Assembly (NCBI GenBank): GCA_037953625.1
Contig: CM075649.1
Coordinates: 106,831,290-106,895,289, forward strand
DNA length: 64,000 nucleotides
Source of the DNA: Crotalaria pallida
Taxonomy: Eukaryota; Streptophyta; Magnoliopsida; Fabales; Fabaceae
Reading direction: 5' to 3'
Under the pieces are notes generated by a model. The model had not been told where the DNA came from and ran no database searches. It saw only the letters and a program-made list of their open reading frames with translations. The position numbers and the translations under genes are program-made. This document shows positions 44,736 through 54,976 of this stretch, in pieces. Positions within the stretch are counted from its first letter, which is position 1. Each line of letters opens with the position of its first letter.

Positions 44736-46185
44736 GCACTCCTGGGCAAAACCAAAAGATAGGACTATGAAGATCAATATGCACCAAAGTGAATCATGCA
44801 ACAAGATGACTACAACTAAGAAATGCTAACCTAAGAGATTACATACTTCACAATGAATTCTAGGAAATGCAAAGAAATGGGCAAACTCAAGCACACAAAA
44901 TGGTTAAGGATCAAAGAGTCAAAGCATCCGCGAACATCATCCAATTACTTCAAGTATGCAAAGAAACCAATGACATCAAGAGGATAGTCACAAAGATGAT
45001 AGAAACTCACAAGGATCACTCAAAAGTGTTTACACTCAAGTGTTTGGGGTTAATCATTATTTACACTCAAGGCACATCATGAAAAACAAACACAACCATA
45101 AGCTTGACAAGCCTCTAACATCAACCATCAACACACATGCACAAAATGATCAAAAGGTCTTTTAAGGGTTGTAATGGGGCCAAGGACAAGGTAGGATAAA
45201 AATATGGGAATGTAGCTAAAACCAAAGGAATAGAGGAGCAATGGGGAATAAGTAAAAAGTAAGCAAAATCCACCCCAAAATCAACTACCACTAATTCCAA
45301 TCCTCTTTGCCTCAACAACCTTTTATTCACTTTTTTTTTTCTCTTCTTTTTTTTTTCTTTTTATTTTTGCATTTTTTTTTTTGTATTTTTGTCTTCTATT
45401 TTTTTTTGTTTTTGAGAGATATACAAAAAGAAAAGAAGAAACAACACAAATGGCATGAAGATGAAGCCATAACTATAACAACCAATGAGGCAAAACCAAG
45501 AACTCAACCAATTAAAGCATAAAGCATACTTCTTACCTAATACCCATTCCCAAAACAATTCCAAAGCTCCAAAATTCCCTAAGGTTAGGACAATCATGGT
45601 TTTTCAGTCATAGGCTTGTAATGAGCTAAAGAACAAGGAAAGGGATAAAAAGGCTCAAAGGGGCTAGCAAAGGATACATTCATTCAAGGTAGGCTCATAT
45701 GGCTAGTAGCTTATTCAAGAAAGAAAGTGCCTAAATCATTTCAAAATGTGCATGAGCAATCAAGTATCAACAAGAGTCAAGTCAAGTTCTAGAGTGCAAG
45801 TAATCCAGAGTGCAATCACACATGACAGAAAATTAGGTGGCATATATAGCAATCCACCCACAATTAAGGCTCAAATCCTCACAAAAGGGACAATTCTATC
45901 ACAGTGTTACCACCTCTTAATTATCAAAAGCAACTTTACACACAGAAATGCATGAATTCAGACACGAGATACCAAAACTCTACTAAAATGAAGCAAAAAC
46001 ATGCAAGAAAATGCCCAAAACTAAGCAAAACCTAAAAAAAATCAAAGCAAAATATGCAACCTAAACTACTCTCCCCCCACACTTAAATCACACATTGTCC
46101 TCAATGGAACACAAATAGCAGAATCAGACAGATATAGACAAGTGTAATAAAAAGAGTAAGGAAGGAGAAAAGGAGACTCCCTAAG
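44736..46185 (-). other. Athila 3' non-coding region with a second PPT-like tract
   Basis: Between integrase and PPT, where some Athila elements carry an env-like ORF. Here no minus-strand frame exceeds about 80 codons, and 45300-45430 is poly-T with small interruptions. At 46067-46090 the minus strand reads TTTAAGTGTGGGGGGAGAG, a near copy of the terminal PPT, preceded by GAGGACAATGTGTGA. Confidence 0.7.
46067..46090 (-). other. Internal PPT-like tract of Athila
   Basis: AAGTGTGGGGGGAGAG on the minus strand, about 1.35 kb upstream of the terminal PPT (AAGTGTGGGGGTATT). It could be a second plus-strand priming site or a relic of an earlier 3' end. Confidence 0.5.
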
Positions 46186-48867
46186 TCATGGTTGTTCAAA
46201 AGTGGGGTCGACCAATGAGGCCTCCTCCACAGGTGCATCATCCAAAGAAGGGGTGGTTAGGAAAGGCTTGAGTCGGTGGCCATTGACTTTGAAGCTCTTG
46301 TTCGTGGACTCACTCTTGATCTCCACAGTGCCATAAGGAAACACCTGGGTGACTACAAACGGTCCAATCCATTTAGAGCGGAGCTTTCCACTCATGAGTC
46401 CAAGCCTAGAGTTGTAGAGCAAAACTTTTTGACCAACCAAGAACTCCTTTCTGGAAATGGAGTTATCATGAAGCTTCTTGGTCTTCTCTTTGTAGAATTT
46501 GGAGTTCTCATAGGCCTCCAAGCGGATCTCATCTAGCTCACTCAACTGCAGCTTCCTCTCCTCACCCGCTTGATCAAGAGCTAAGTTACATTGCTTCACA
46601 GCCCAATATGCACGGTGCTCTATCTCCACAGGCAGGTGGCACGCCTTACCAAAGACAACCCGATAGGGTGACATCCCTATGGGTGCCTTGTAAGCGGTCC
46701 GATGGGCCCACAGAGCATCCTCCAATCGTGTGCTCCAATCCTTTCTATTAGGCTTCACCATCTTCTCCAAAATCCGCTTGATCTCTCTATTTGAAATCTC
46801 AGCTTGCCCGTTGGTTTGGGGGTGATAGGGTGTAGAAACTTTGTGCACAACCCCATACTTCTTGAGCAAAGCTTGCATGGATCTATTGCAGAAGTGTGTG
46901 CCTTGGTCACTGACTATGGCTCTAGGTATGCCAAACCTGCAAAGGATATTAGACCTGACAAAATCTACAACAACCTGAGCATCATTAGTCCTGGTGGCCT
47001 TAGCTTCCACCCATTTGGATACGTAATCCACAGCAAGTAAGATATAATAAAAACCAAAAGAAACAGGAAAGGGGCCCATGAAATCTATACCCCAGACGTC
47101 AAACACCTCACAAAACAACATAGGTTGTTGCGGCATCTGTTGCCTCCAAGATAGGGCGCCTCCTGCTCTTTGACACTGCTCACACGAGCTGCAGATGTTG
47201 CTCGCATCCTTGAAAATGGTAGGCCAATAAAATCCAGAATCCAGCACCTTTCGTGCTGTCCTTTGAGTACCAAGGTGGCCTCCCACTGGTGAAGCATGGC
47301 AAAATTGGAGAACCGATTGGATCTCCTGGTCTGGAATGCACCTGCGAATGACCTGATCACTGCAAAAACGCCATAAATAGGGGTCATCCCATACATAATG
47401 CTTGGCATCGCTTTTTAATTTGTCTCTTTGAGCTTTGGATGCCAAGGCAGGAAAAACAGAAGCAACGAGATAATTAACAATGTCTGCAAACCAAGGAGTT
47501 TGGGGAAGGGGATGGGAAACATGTAAAGATAAAAGCTGCTCATCCGGGAAGTTATCCCGGATAGGAAATGCATCCTCCTCTCTCTCTATCCTGCTCAAGT
47601 GGTCTGCGACAAGGTTATGCGCACCACTCCGATCCTGAATCTCAAGATCAAACTCCTGGAGGAGCAACATCCACCTAATCAACCTAGGTTTGGAATCTGT
47701 CTTTTTCAAAAGATACTTCAGAGCAGCATGATCAGTGTACACTACAACCTTAGAACCAAGCAAATATGATCTAAATTTGTCAAGTGCAAAAACAATAGCC
47801 AAAAGTTCTTTTTCAGTTGTTGTGTAATTAACCTGTGCTGCATCTAAAGTCCTAGAAGCATAATAAATCACATGCGACAGCTTACCAACCCTTTGGGAGA
47901 GAACTGCTCCCAAAGCATAATTTGAAGCATCAGTCATGAGCTCAAATGGGAGGGTCCAATCAGGTGGTTGGATGATGGGAGTGGTGGTCAGTGCTTTCTT
48001 CAATTCATCAAATGCCCTCTTGCATTGGTCTGCAAATTCCCATGGGGCATCCTTTTGAAGCAACTTGGAAAGAGGAAGGGCAATGTTGCTAAAGTTCTGA
48101 ATAAACCTGCGATAGAAACCTGCATGACCAAGAAAAGATCGCACCTCTCGCACGCAAGAGGGGTAAGGCAAATGTGATATTACATGCAGCTTAGCAGGGT
48201 CAACTTCTATGCCCTTGTGCGAAACAATGTGCCCTAAGACTATGCCTTGTTCTACCATGAAGTGGCATTTTTCAAAATTCAAGACAAGGTTAGTCTCAAT
48301 GCACCTGTTAATCACCTTAGTCAAATTATCAAGACATGCATCAAATGAGGAGCCATAAACACTAAAATCATCCATGAAGACCTCTATGCAATGCTCGAGC
48401 AAGTCAGCGAAAATACTCATCATACATCTTTGAAATGTGGCAGGAGCATTGCATAGGCCAAAAGGCATCTTTCTATATGCAAATGTGCCAAAAGGACAGG
48501 TAAATGTGGTCTTATGTTGGTCCTCTGGTGCAATGCAAATTTGAAAATAACCAGAGAATCCATCTAAGAAGCAATAATGAGATTTACCTGCCAGGCGCTC
48601 CAACATCTGATCAATGAAGGGGAGAGGGAAATGATCCTTGCGAGTCGCCTGGTTGAGCTTTCTGTAATCAATGCAGACTCTCCAACTATTCTGCACTCTA
48701 GTGGGAATCAGCTCATCCTTCTCATTTTTTACAACTGTGACACCAGACTTCTTGGGGACAACTTGCACCGGGCTCACCCAAGTGCTATCTGAAATTGGGT
48801 AGATGATACCCGCTTGGAGCAGCTTGGTGACCTCTTTCTTAACCACATCAAGAATCTGGGGGTTCAA
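46186..48867 (-). CDS. pol: Athila pol: reverse transcriptase, RNase H, integrase (893 aa)
   Basis: Replication and integration enzymes. RT about residues 60-240: RVCIDYRKLN, LDGFSGYFQI, catalytic FMDD at 164-167. RNase H about 305-425: D313 (MTDAS), E352/E354, D379 (YTDH), D422 (ADHLS). Integrase from about 520: HHCC zinc finger (H524, H531, C562, C565), catalytic D595 (GIDFMG), D654 (SDQGTH), E690 (GQAEI), then a C-terminal domain (KWIGPFVVTQVF). No ATG is present at the listed start: the codon after the TGA at 48870-48868 is TTG, so this is the continuation of the upstream frame. Without readthrough it could start only at an internal ATG. All catalytic residues are kept. Confidence 0.93.
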   Translation of the reverse strand: MNPQILDVVKKEVTKLLQAGIIYPISDSTWVSPVQVVPKKSGVTVVKNEKDELIPTRVQNSWRVCIDYRKLNQATRKDHFPLPFIDQMLERLAGKSHYCFLDGFSGYFQICIAPEDQHKTTFTCPFGTFAYRKMPFGLCNAPATFQRCMMSIFADLLEHCIEVFMDDFSVYGSSFDACLDNLTKVINRCIETNLVLNFEKCHFMVEQGIVLGHIVSHKGIEVDPAKLHVISHLPYPSCVREVRSFLGHAGFYRRFIQNFSNIALPLSKLLQKDAPWEFADQCKRAFDELKKALTTTPIIQPPDWTLPFELMTDASNYALGAVLSQRVGKLSHVIYYASRTLDAAQVNYTTTEKELLAIVFALDKFRSYLLGSKVVVYTDHAALKYLLKKTDSKPRLIRWMLLLQEFDLEIQDRSGAHNLVADHLSRIEREEDAFPIRDNFPDEQLLSLHVSHPLPQTPWFADIVNYLVASVFPALASKAQRDKLKSDAKHYVWDDPYLWRFCSDQVIRRCIPDQEIQSVLQFCHASPVGGHLGTQRTARKVLDSGFYWPTIFKDASNICSSCEQCQRAGGALSWRQQMPQQPMLFCEVFDVWGIDFMGPFPVSFGFYYILLAVDYVSKWVEAKATRTNDAQVVVDFVRSNILCRFGIPRAIVSDQGTHFCNRSMQALLKKYGVVHKVSTPYHPQTNGQAEISNREIKRILEKMVKPNRKDWSTRLEDALWAHRTAYKAPIGMSPYRVVFGKACHLPVEIEHRAYWAVKQCNLALDQAGEERKLQLSELDEIRLEAYENSKFYKEKTKKLHDNSISRKEFLVGQKVLLYNSRLGLMSGKLRSKWIGPFVVTQVFPYGTVEIKSESTNKSFKVNGHRLKPFLTTPSLDDAPVEEASLVDPTFEQP

Positions 48868-51800
48868 TCATCTTTGGGGTTGTCTCACTGGTTTAGCCCC
48901 ATCCTCCAACAAAATGCGGTGCATGCACATGGAGGGGCTAATTCCAGGAATATCCGCTAAAGTCCATCCAATTGCCCTCTTGTTCTTTCTTATCACATCC
49001 AGCAGTTTCTCCTCTTGATCAACAGAAAGTGAGGTAGAGATGATCACTGGGAGTTTCTTCTCATCCTCCAAGTAAGCATATTTGAGATGAGGAGGGAGGG
49101 GCTTCAGGTCCAATGAGGGTGCCTGCATAATAGATGGAACTAAAGGGACAGCAGAAATGGATTCTGCTGCCTGCACCTGAACAAGTAAATCAGACTCATG
49201 CATAACAGATATGGGGTTAGGGTTAGCAAAATCTGAATCTATAACATATGAATCATCAGATGCAGTAGCAGAGTCTAAAAACTGGGCTATTTCAGTGCAT
49301 GCGGTGCACCATCCAGAGTTAGTGCATGATGGACAAGTAAATGAATCAGTGAAAGATGGCAATTCAAAATCATGATGCAAAAAGTCAAGCATATGCTCAT
49401 CTATCAAATCATCAAGCAAGTCCACATGGAAAACAGAGTGATCCTCAGGAAAATGTTTCATAGCATGGAAAATGTCAAATCGGATCACACTGCCATCAAA
49501 CTCCATGGAAAGTGAACCTGAATGCACATCTATCTTGGTTCGGGCTGTTTTCAAAAATGGCCTCCCCAAAATAATAGGAACAACATTACGGGGAGAGTCA
49601 TCTTCCATATCAAGTATGTAAAAATCAGCAGGGAAGATCAACTCTTCAACCCGAACCAAGACATCCTCTATCAAACCTGCGGGGTGGGCAGTACTTCTAT
49701 TTGCCAATTGAATCACCACACCCGTAGGTTGAAGAGGTCCAAGAGAAAGAGACTTAAAAACAGACATAGGCATGACATTTATGGATGCTCCTAAATCTAG
49801 CATAGCATTTTCAAACTTAACATTGCCTATGATGCAAGGTATAGAGAAAGTTCCAGGATCCTTACATTTTTCAGGAATGTGAGGGATAGGTTTACCTATG
49901 AGAGCGGAGACATTCCTTCCCATGCTTATCCTCTCATTGCCCTTGAGTCTTCTCTTATGAGTGCACAACTCCTTAAGGAACTTCGCATACCTTGGAATAT
50001 GTTTTATTGCATCAAGAAGGGGTATGTTGACTTCCACCTTCCTGAATGTGTCAAGAATGTCGTTGTCCACCTCTTCCACCCTTTTGTTTTGAGGCACTCT
50101 TGGTGGGAATGGAAGAGGAACAGGAGGAGGTTGTAGGACAACAGCAGGGCTTGTGGTTGAAGTTGAGGAGGGTTGAGTTGGATGATTCTTTTTGGTGCTA
50201 GCATGCTCACCTTCATCTACCACTTGGCTCTTCCCTTTAGAGGAAGCTAGAGCATCATTGTTGAGGTTAGGTTGTGGTGTGGGTGTGACAATCTGCTTTC
50301 CCGACCTCAGGTTGATGGCACTCACATTCTGATTCTGAGGGTTGATCACAGTTTGGGATGGCAACTTGTCAGAATTTTGAGATTGCAAGTTGTTGAGAGA
50401 AGTTGCCATTTGACCCATCTGATTTGTCAAAGTCTGAATGGATGCCTCTTGTCTCTGAATGGATGCTCTAGTCTCTTGTTGAAATTGGAGGTTTTGCATG
50501 GTCATTTGCCTCACCAACTCCTCCAAGGTAGGTTGGTTGGATGGAGGGGCTGATGGTGCAGGATGAACCACTTGCTGCTGTTGGTGCCTTTGCTGCTGGA
50601 TTGGAGGAGGTACATATGGTGGTCTACTCGGTCCAGCGGTGTTCTGAAATGGAACATTAGGAGGAGGTTGTTGTTGTTGATCAGACCACTTCAGATTGGG
50701 ATGGTTCCTCCATCCAGGGTTGTATCTATTGGAAGAGAGGTCATGATTATGTTGTTGTGGGCCTCTATTGTTGTATATGTTTGCTGCATAGGCCTCGGGT
50801 TGGTCACCACTTGTCATCGGCTGTTGCTGCTGAAGGGAAGGGCATGCATCTGTGGGGTGCTCAATGGATGTGCATATGCCACACACTCTAGCAGGAAGTA
50901 TCATCTTTTTCTGATTGACAGCCAATTGTGTGACCAATGTTGTGAGAGAATCAATTTTCTGCTCAAGCTTCTCAACCTTGCCCGAGTCTGCAGCAACATC
51001 ATTTACATCCCTCGCAACTATTGCATCATTGTTGCTTCTTGCATGGAATTGTTGACAATTGGAAGCCATCTTCTCAATTTTGCTCCTGGCTTGTAAGGGT
51101 GTCATATCTCCCAATGTACCACCACTTGCAGCATCTACCATGTTTCTTTCCATGAAGTTGAGACCTTCATAAAAGTACTGGATGAGAAGCTGCTCTGAGA
51201 TCTGATGGTGAGGGCAGGAAGCACACAACCTCTTGAATCTCTCCCAATAATCATAGAGACTCTCTCCATGTTGTTGCCTGATACCAGAAATTTCCTTTCT
51301 GATTGCAGTGGTCCTATTTGCAGGGAAGAATTTTTCCAGAAATGCCCTCTTCAAGTCATCCCAGCTTGTGATGGAACCAGGGGCCAAGTCAGATAACCAA
51401 TCTTGTGCTAGACCCTCTAAGGAATGTGGAAATGCTCTGAGACAGACATGATCCTCTTGCACATCATGTGGTTTCATTGTGGTGCACACTATATGGAATT
51501 TCTTGAGATGCTTATGAGGATCCTCACCTGCAAGACCATGAAACTTGGGCAACAAATGGATTAGTCCTGTTCTAAGCTCAAAAGGAACATCCTCATCAGG
51601 ATACCGGATACACAAGTCTTCAATAGTGAAGTCAGGTGCAGCCAGCTCCCTAAGTGTCCTTTCCCTTGGTGGGGGTTGAGCCATGTTATCACAATGTATA
51701 GAATCAGATTGAATAAAAGTAGAAGGAATAGAAGAAATAGAAACAGAATCAGAATTAGATGGACTATAAGATGACTCTGACTCACTACCTAATGACTGAT

Positions 51801-51885
51801 TCCTATTTTGTCTAACTAATCTGTGATAAGTTCTATCAATTTCAGGGTTATAAGGATGCAAATAACTTGGGTTGCCCCTAGTCAT
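48868..51885 (-). CDS. gag-pro: Athila gag-protease (1005 aa, ends in in-frame TGA)
   Basis: Start MTRGNPSYLHPYNPEIDRTYH at 51885. Capsid about residues 85-270 (DFTIEDLCIRYPDEDVPFEL, LHLLPKFHGLAGEDPHKHLKKFH, DDLKRAFLEKFFPANRT). CCHC knuckle CGICTSIEHPTDAC. Q-rich, low-complexity linker. Aspartic protease about residue 700 onward with DLGASINVMP and IILGRPFLKTARTKIDVHSG. Then a linker ending in KPVRQPQR and a TGA at 48870-48868. The RT frame continues directly in phase after it, so in relatives this is one polyprotein. A CGA to TGA change (CpG transition) is the simplest explanation. Otherwise intact. Confidence 0.92.
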   Translation of the reverse strand: MTRGNPSYLHPYNPEIDRTYHRLVRQNRNQSLGSESESSYSPSNSDSVSISSIPSTFIQSDSIHCDNMAQPPPRERTLRELAAPDFTIEDLCIRYPDEDVPFELRTGLIHLLPKFHGLAGEDPHKHLKKFHIVCTTMKPHDVQEDHVCLRAFPHSLEGLAQDWLSDLAPGSITSWDDLKRAFLEKFFPANRTTAIRKEISGIRQQHGESLYDYWERFKRLCASCPHHQISEQLLIQYFYEGLNFMERNMVDAASGGTLGDMTPLQARSKIEKMASNCQQFHARSNNDAIVARDVNDVAADSGKVEKLEQKIDSLTTLVTQLAVNQKKMILPARVCGICTSIEHPTDACPSLQQQQPMTSGDQPEAYAANIYNNRGPQQHNHDLSSNRYNPGWRNHPNLKWSDQQQQPPPNVPFQNTAGPSRPPYVPPPIQQQRHQQQQVVHPAPSAPPSNQPTLEELVRQMTMQNLQFQQETRASIQRQEASIQTLTNQMGQMATSLNNLQSQNSDKLPSQTVINPQNQNVSAINLRSGKQIVTPTPQPNLNNDALASSKGKSQVVDEGEHASTKKNHPTQPSSTSTTSPAVVLQPPPVPLPFPPRVPQNKRVEEVDNDILDTFRKVEVNIPLLDAIKHIPRYAKFLKELCTHKRRLKGNERISMGRNVSALIGKPIPHIPEKCKDPGTFSIPCIIGNVKFENAMLDLGASINVMPMSVFKSLSLGPLQPTGVVIQLANRSTAHPAGLIEDVLVRVEELIFPADFYILDMEDDSPRNVVPIILGRPFLKTARTKIDVHSGSLSMEFDGSVIRFDIFHAMKHFPEDHSVFHVDLLDDLIDEHMLDFLHHDFELPSFTDSFTCPSCTNSGWCTACTEIAQFLDSATASDDSYVIDSDFANPNPISVMHESDLLVQVQAAESISAVPLVPSIMQAPSLDLKPLPPHLKYAYLEDEKKLPVIISTSLSVDQEEKLLDVIRKNKRAIGWTLADIPGISPSMCMHRILLEDGAKPVRQPQR

Positions 51886-52542
51886 GTACTGAACAGAACA
51901 GCATCAACCATAGCATACTGTAACAGATATGCATGACCAAAATCGGCAACAAAATTTATTATTTTTTTAAAATTTTTTTCTTTATTTTTTTCAGCACCCT
52001 AAAATCATGAAAACATATCACAGAAAGTTTGAGGACAAAATTCAAAAGGGAACCAAGTCAAAGAATTAAAACAGTGACCAAAAACTAAGAAAATAGAACT
52101 TGTAAAATAAAAAAGAAATAGTAAACAGGCTTTTTCAGGATCCAAATGAAGGGGTTTTCTAATTCCGACAATTCCCTTCGATTTGATATAAAATTCGTCC
52201 AATTCCGACAACCTGATCAAAAGTTATGCCTATTTATAGTAAGTGCTGCTAAAACATGGAAAATTTTTCTGGAACTCACAACCAGTGCATATCTAAGTGT
52301 CTGTGATGCATCAACACACTAATATATGATGAAACAAGTGTGGATACCAATTTTCGTGCAAAAATTCCACCCGCAGCTATGTTGAATGGCACTCACAGAA
52401 TCACTAGAATAACATCAGTTGTGCAGAACAGCAAATCAGCAAACAGGGCAACTTTCAATCAGTTATCAGAATGCTTATTCACACACTAACTACACTAACT
52501 AATCTAATTAACTACTGTATGATCTTTGGCAAGAACCGATAG
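51886..52542 (-). other. Athila 5' leader
   Basis: About 650 bp between the PBS and the gag ATG. No frame of interest; A/T-rich with homopolymer tracts near 51957-51990. Probably contains the packaging signal, by position only. Confidence 0.6.
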
Positions 52543-52560
52543 TCCCCGGCAACGGCGCCA
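52543..52560 (-). other. Primer-binding site of Athila (tRNA-Asp)
   Basis: On the minus strand TGGCGCCGTTGCCGGGGA, 18 bases complementary to the 3' end of plant tRNA-Asp, five bases after the LTR end. The usual Athila primer. Confidence 0.93.
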
Positions 52561-52565
52561 AATTT

Positions 52566-53613
52566 TGATCGAGGCCGTACCCGATCAAAATAAAAGGTGT
52601 TTATTCTGTAGTACTAGGAAGGTGATCCTAGGTCGTTTCCCAGCGAATATCGGTCTAGGCAAAGTATCAAACACGTAGTGTGCAGTAAAATGGGGGGGTT
52701 TTTGTGTGTGACAAATGTGAAGAACAAAACATAAACAGAATATAAAAACTAACAAAATCAGAAACAAAAGCGGGCAAACCCCTTTGGCTACGTACACTAC
52801 TCAATCCTAGCTCACTAAAGATCGATTCCTCTCCTCTCCTCTGTCCAACTCGTGATAACCAAATACTAAGCGAAAATTCAGTTATCACTCCAAACCCTAA
52901 CTTCTAATTAAGCATCAGAAACCAGAATTGGAGTTTTTACGAGTTAATACAAATTAAGCATTTATATTCATGTATTATCTCTACGAAATGGAATTAAGCA
53001 AACCACTACACATCGATAAACATGAAAACAGAGAAGAGAAAATGAAATTGCATTAATAACAAGAGCTCAAGAGTAGATAATACAATACCAAAGGGATTAA
53101 CCCTTGAAGTCTAGCCTTCCATGGCCATAAATGAAGAAAAACGAGTAGAAATGGGGAAAAACAAAACCCTAGCAGCCACCACCACTTGGGAGAGCCAAGA
53201 GAGAAGTTCTAACCTAGAGAGAGAGTGAGAAATCTGAAATGGGAGTGTGTCCTGGGGGTTACACGAATTTCCCCTCTTTAGTCATGAAAATGGGCCTAAA
53301 ACATGGGCCCAAGTCCTAAGAAACACTATTCTAAAAATTACAATTAAAAAGGGACCTAAATGCAAATTACAATCTTCACTTCAATGCTTCAATCTTCATT
53401 TCCAAACATCCCAAAGTGTCCTTGTGCCAAATATTACCTGAAAATAGAAATAGAATTAATTAGGCTAAATAATCCCAAATTAAACAATATTCGGAATATT
53501 AGTCCAATAAACTCAAAATCACTAAATCAAGCTAATCAATGTCAAATGGGCAACAAGTATCAATAATAGGAGTAAAATAATGCAAGGAATAATGGGAAAT
53601 AAAATGCTCATCA
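52566..53613 (-). repeat. Athila 5' LTR (1048 bp)
   Basis: Identical in my reading to 43665-44712. Followed on the plus strand by TSD GCAGC. Confidence 0.93.
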
Positions 53614-54976
53614 GCAGCTTTCAGCGCTCTGGAGGACATCTCAGACCAATGTTCTTCTGCGAAAAAAAAATTATTATTAGTATAAGAGAATTGAAAGAAA
53701 ATGCACAAGTATAAGAGCAAAAGTAACTACCAATCTTCGTCAAGACTTCGTCGTCAAGACACTTTATGAAAACTCCAACATCAAGTTGGAATTTCCGAGC
53801 ACGATATTCTGTCTGAAAATGGTGAGCCGTTACAGACTCGTCGGCATCCAATGTTACACCCGACCACCTTTGCGGCGTGCTGGTATGGCGACTAAAGAAC
53901 TCGGAGGTCCACTCCAAAGGGAACTTCGGTCCCGTCTCGAACCGAAACCAAGGCAGCCCCGCTCCAACGTATTTGTATTTAAAAATTCTTGGTTTAAAAT
54001 GCTTCCAAGATTCAGAGAACATGCCGAACAGCCCACAGTGAGCTTGGGCTTTGGCCGACACCCAAAGACGACCAGTGACCCCGTCCTTATTGCTGACGAA
54101 TGGGTTGTACATCCATAAAAATAGCCGAACTGTGCATACCAAATGTCTGGCTCCGCAGTACTTCTGGAATGCTCGGAGAAACGACCAAGTATTGGGATGA
54201 AGTTGGGAAGGAGCTAGTCCGAGCTCGTTTAAGACCCTCATCTCCAGGTCGGTGAACGGGAGGGTCACGCCAAGATTGTGAATCAGATCGGCATAAAAGA
54301 AAAAAGAGTTATTGTCAGTCCGGCTGCATATCCTGTCATTTGCCGAACAGGGGAGCACTTCGTAAGAAGTTCCGGTGGTGTCCCCTGGGCAAGGCAGCAC
54401 GACCCTCCTTACCTCGGCAAGCTTGTCCTCGGAGCAAAGGCTGGACTGAATTCCTTTGGGCTCCACGTCAACCCACTCATACTGATCGGCATCGAAAGGT
54501 GCGGGGTAAAGTTCAGGTCGACGGACGCACTTCCTGAGCGACATGGTACCTGTGGAAGAGTAGGGGAGCTCGGTATTAGTCTTACGGGTTATGAAAAATA
54601 ACCCCCCAGAGAACCCCCTCGAAGTAGTTCCGAGGGGCGAGCATCTCCCCTCTACCACAGGTACCCCTCGTTCGTACATTCCCTCCTTCTCCATCCTCTC
54701 GAAATCGGCACACTCCCTACCGTCAACAAACTCGGCCCAGGCGTATTGCCGTATCCACTCCCTCTTCTCCTCCCAATTCCGAGGATAAACTACCTCAACG
54801 GGATCAGCATCTAGAACCCGCCTCTCGTATTTCTGCCTATACTCCCTTTGGCGACGGAACGCCTCGTCTACCTCCGTAGAGGAACAGGACGAGGAGGAAG
54901 AGCCGTCCTCCTCCTCACCACTGCTAGATGACAGGGAAACTACCCCAGCCCATTTCCTAAACCATTCCCTACTCAT
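53614..54976 (-). pseudogene. Tat-B antisense ORF, exon 1 and start of exon 2
   Basis: ATG at 54976 (MSREWFRKWAGVVSLSSSSGE). Exon 1 (54976-53731) is open throughout: acidic serine stretch, RQREYRQKYERRVLDADPVE, then the PF04195-like region (NLGVTLPFTDLEMRVLNELG, APSQLHPNTWSFLRAFQKYC), then GVTGRLWVSAKAQAHCGLFGM. A 74-bp intron (53730-53657) has donor TTG|GTAGTT and acceptor TTCGCAG|AAG. Exon 2 continues for 43 bases (53656-53614) to the Athila insertion. It was probably functional until then; PF04195 is from memory. Confidence 0.82.
53657..53730 (-). other. Intron of the Tat-B antisense ORF (74 bp)
   Basis: Same GT...AG and branch-like TACTAATAATAA as in Tat-A. Exon lengths 1246 + 977 make exactly 741 codons. 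Confidence 0.78.

Larger units (their letters stand above)
43665..53613 (-). mobile_element. Athila-lineage Ty3/gypsy retrotransposon, very recent insertion
   Basis: Complete 9949-bp element with TSD GCAGC (43660-43664 and 53614-53618), both LTRs 1048 bp and identical in my line-by-line reading. Minus-strand order: 5' LTR, tRNA-Asp PBS, 0.65 kb leader, gag-protease, RT-RNase H-integrase in the same frame, about 1.45 kb without an env-like ORF, PPT, 3' LTR. Capsid and RT sequences (FMDDFSVYGSSFDACLDNL; DLGASINVMP protease) are characteristic of plant Athila. One TGA separates the gag-protease and RT parts. It is the youngest insertion in the window. Confidence 0.93.

Noticed and set aside
45307..45522. 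Phe/Lys-rich frames over the poly-T stretch of Athila
   Set aside because: Homopolymer-driven frames on both strands.
44736..46185. Env-like ORF of Athila
   Set aside because: I looked for a membrane or coiled-coil frame on the minus strand after integrase; the longest is under 80 codons and low complexity.
52543..52560. Partial tRNA-Asp gene
   Set aside because: Only the 3' terminal 18 bases match, directly beside an LTR: this is a primer-binding site.
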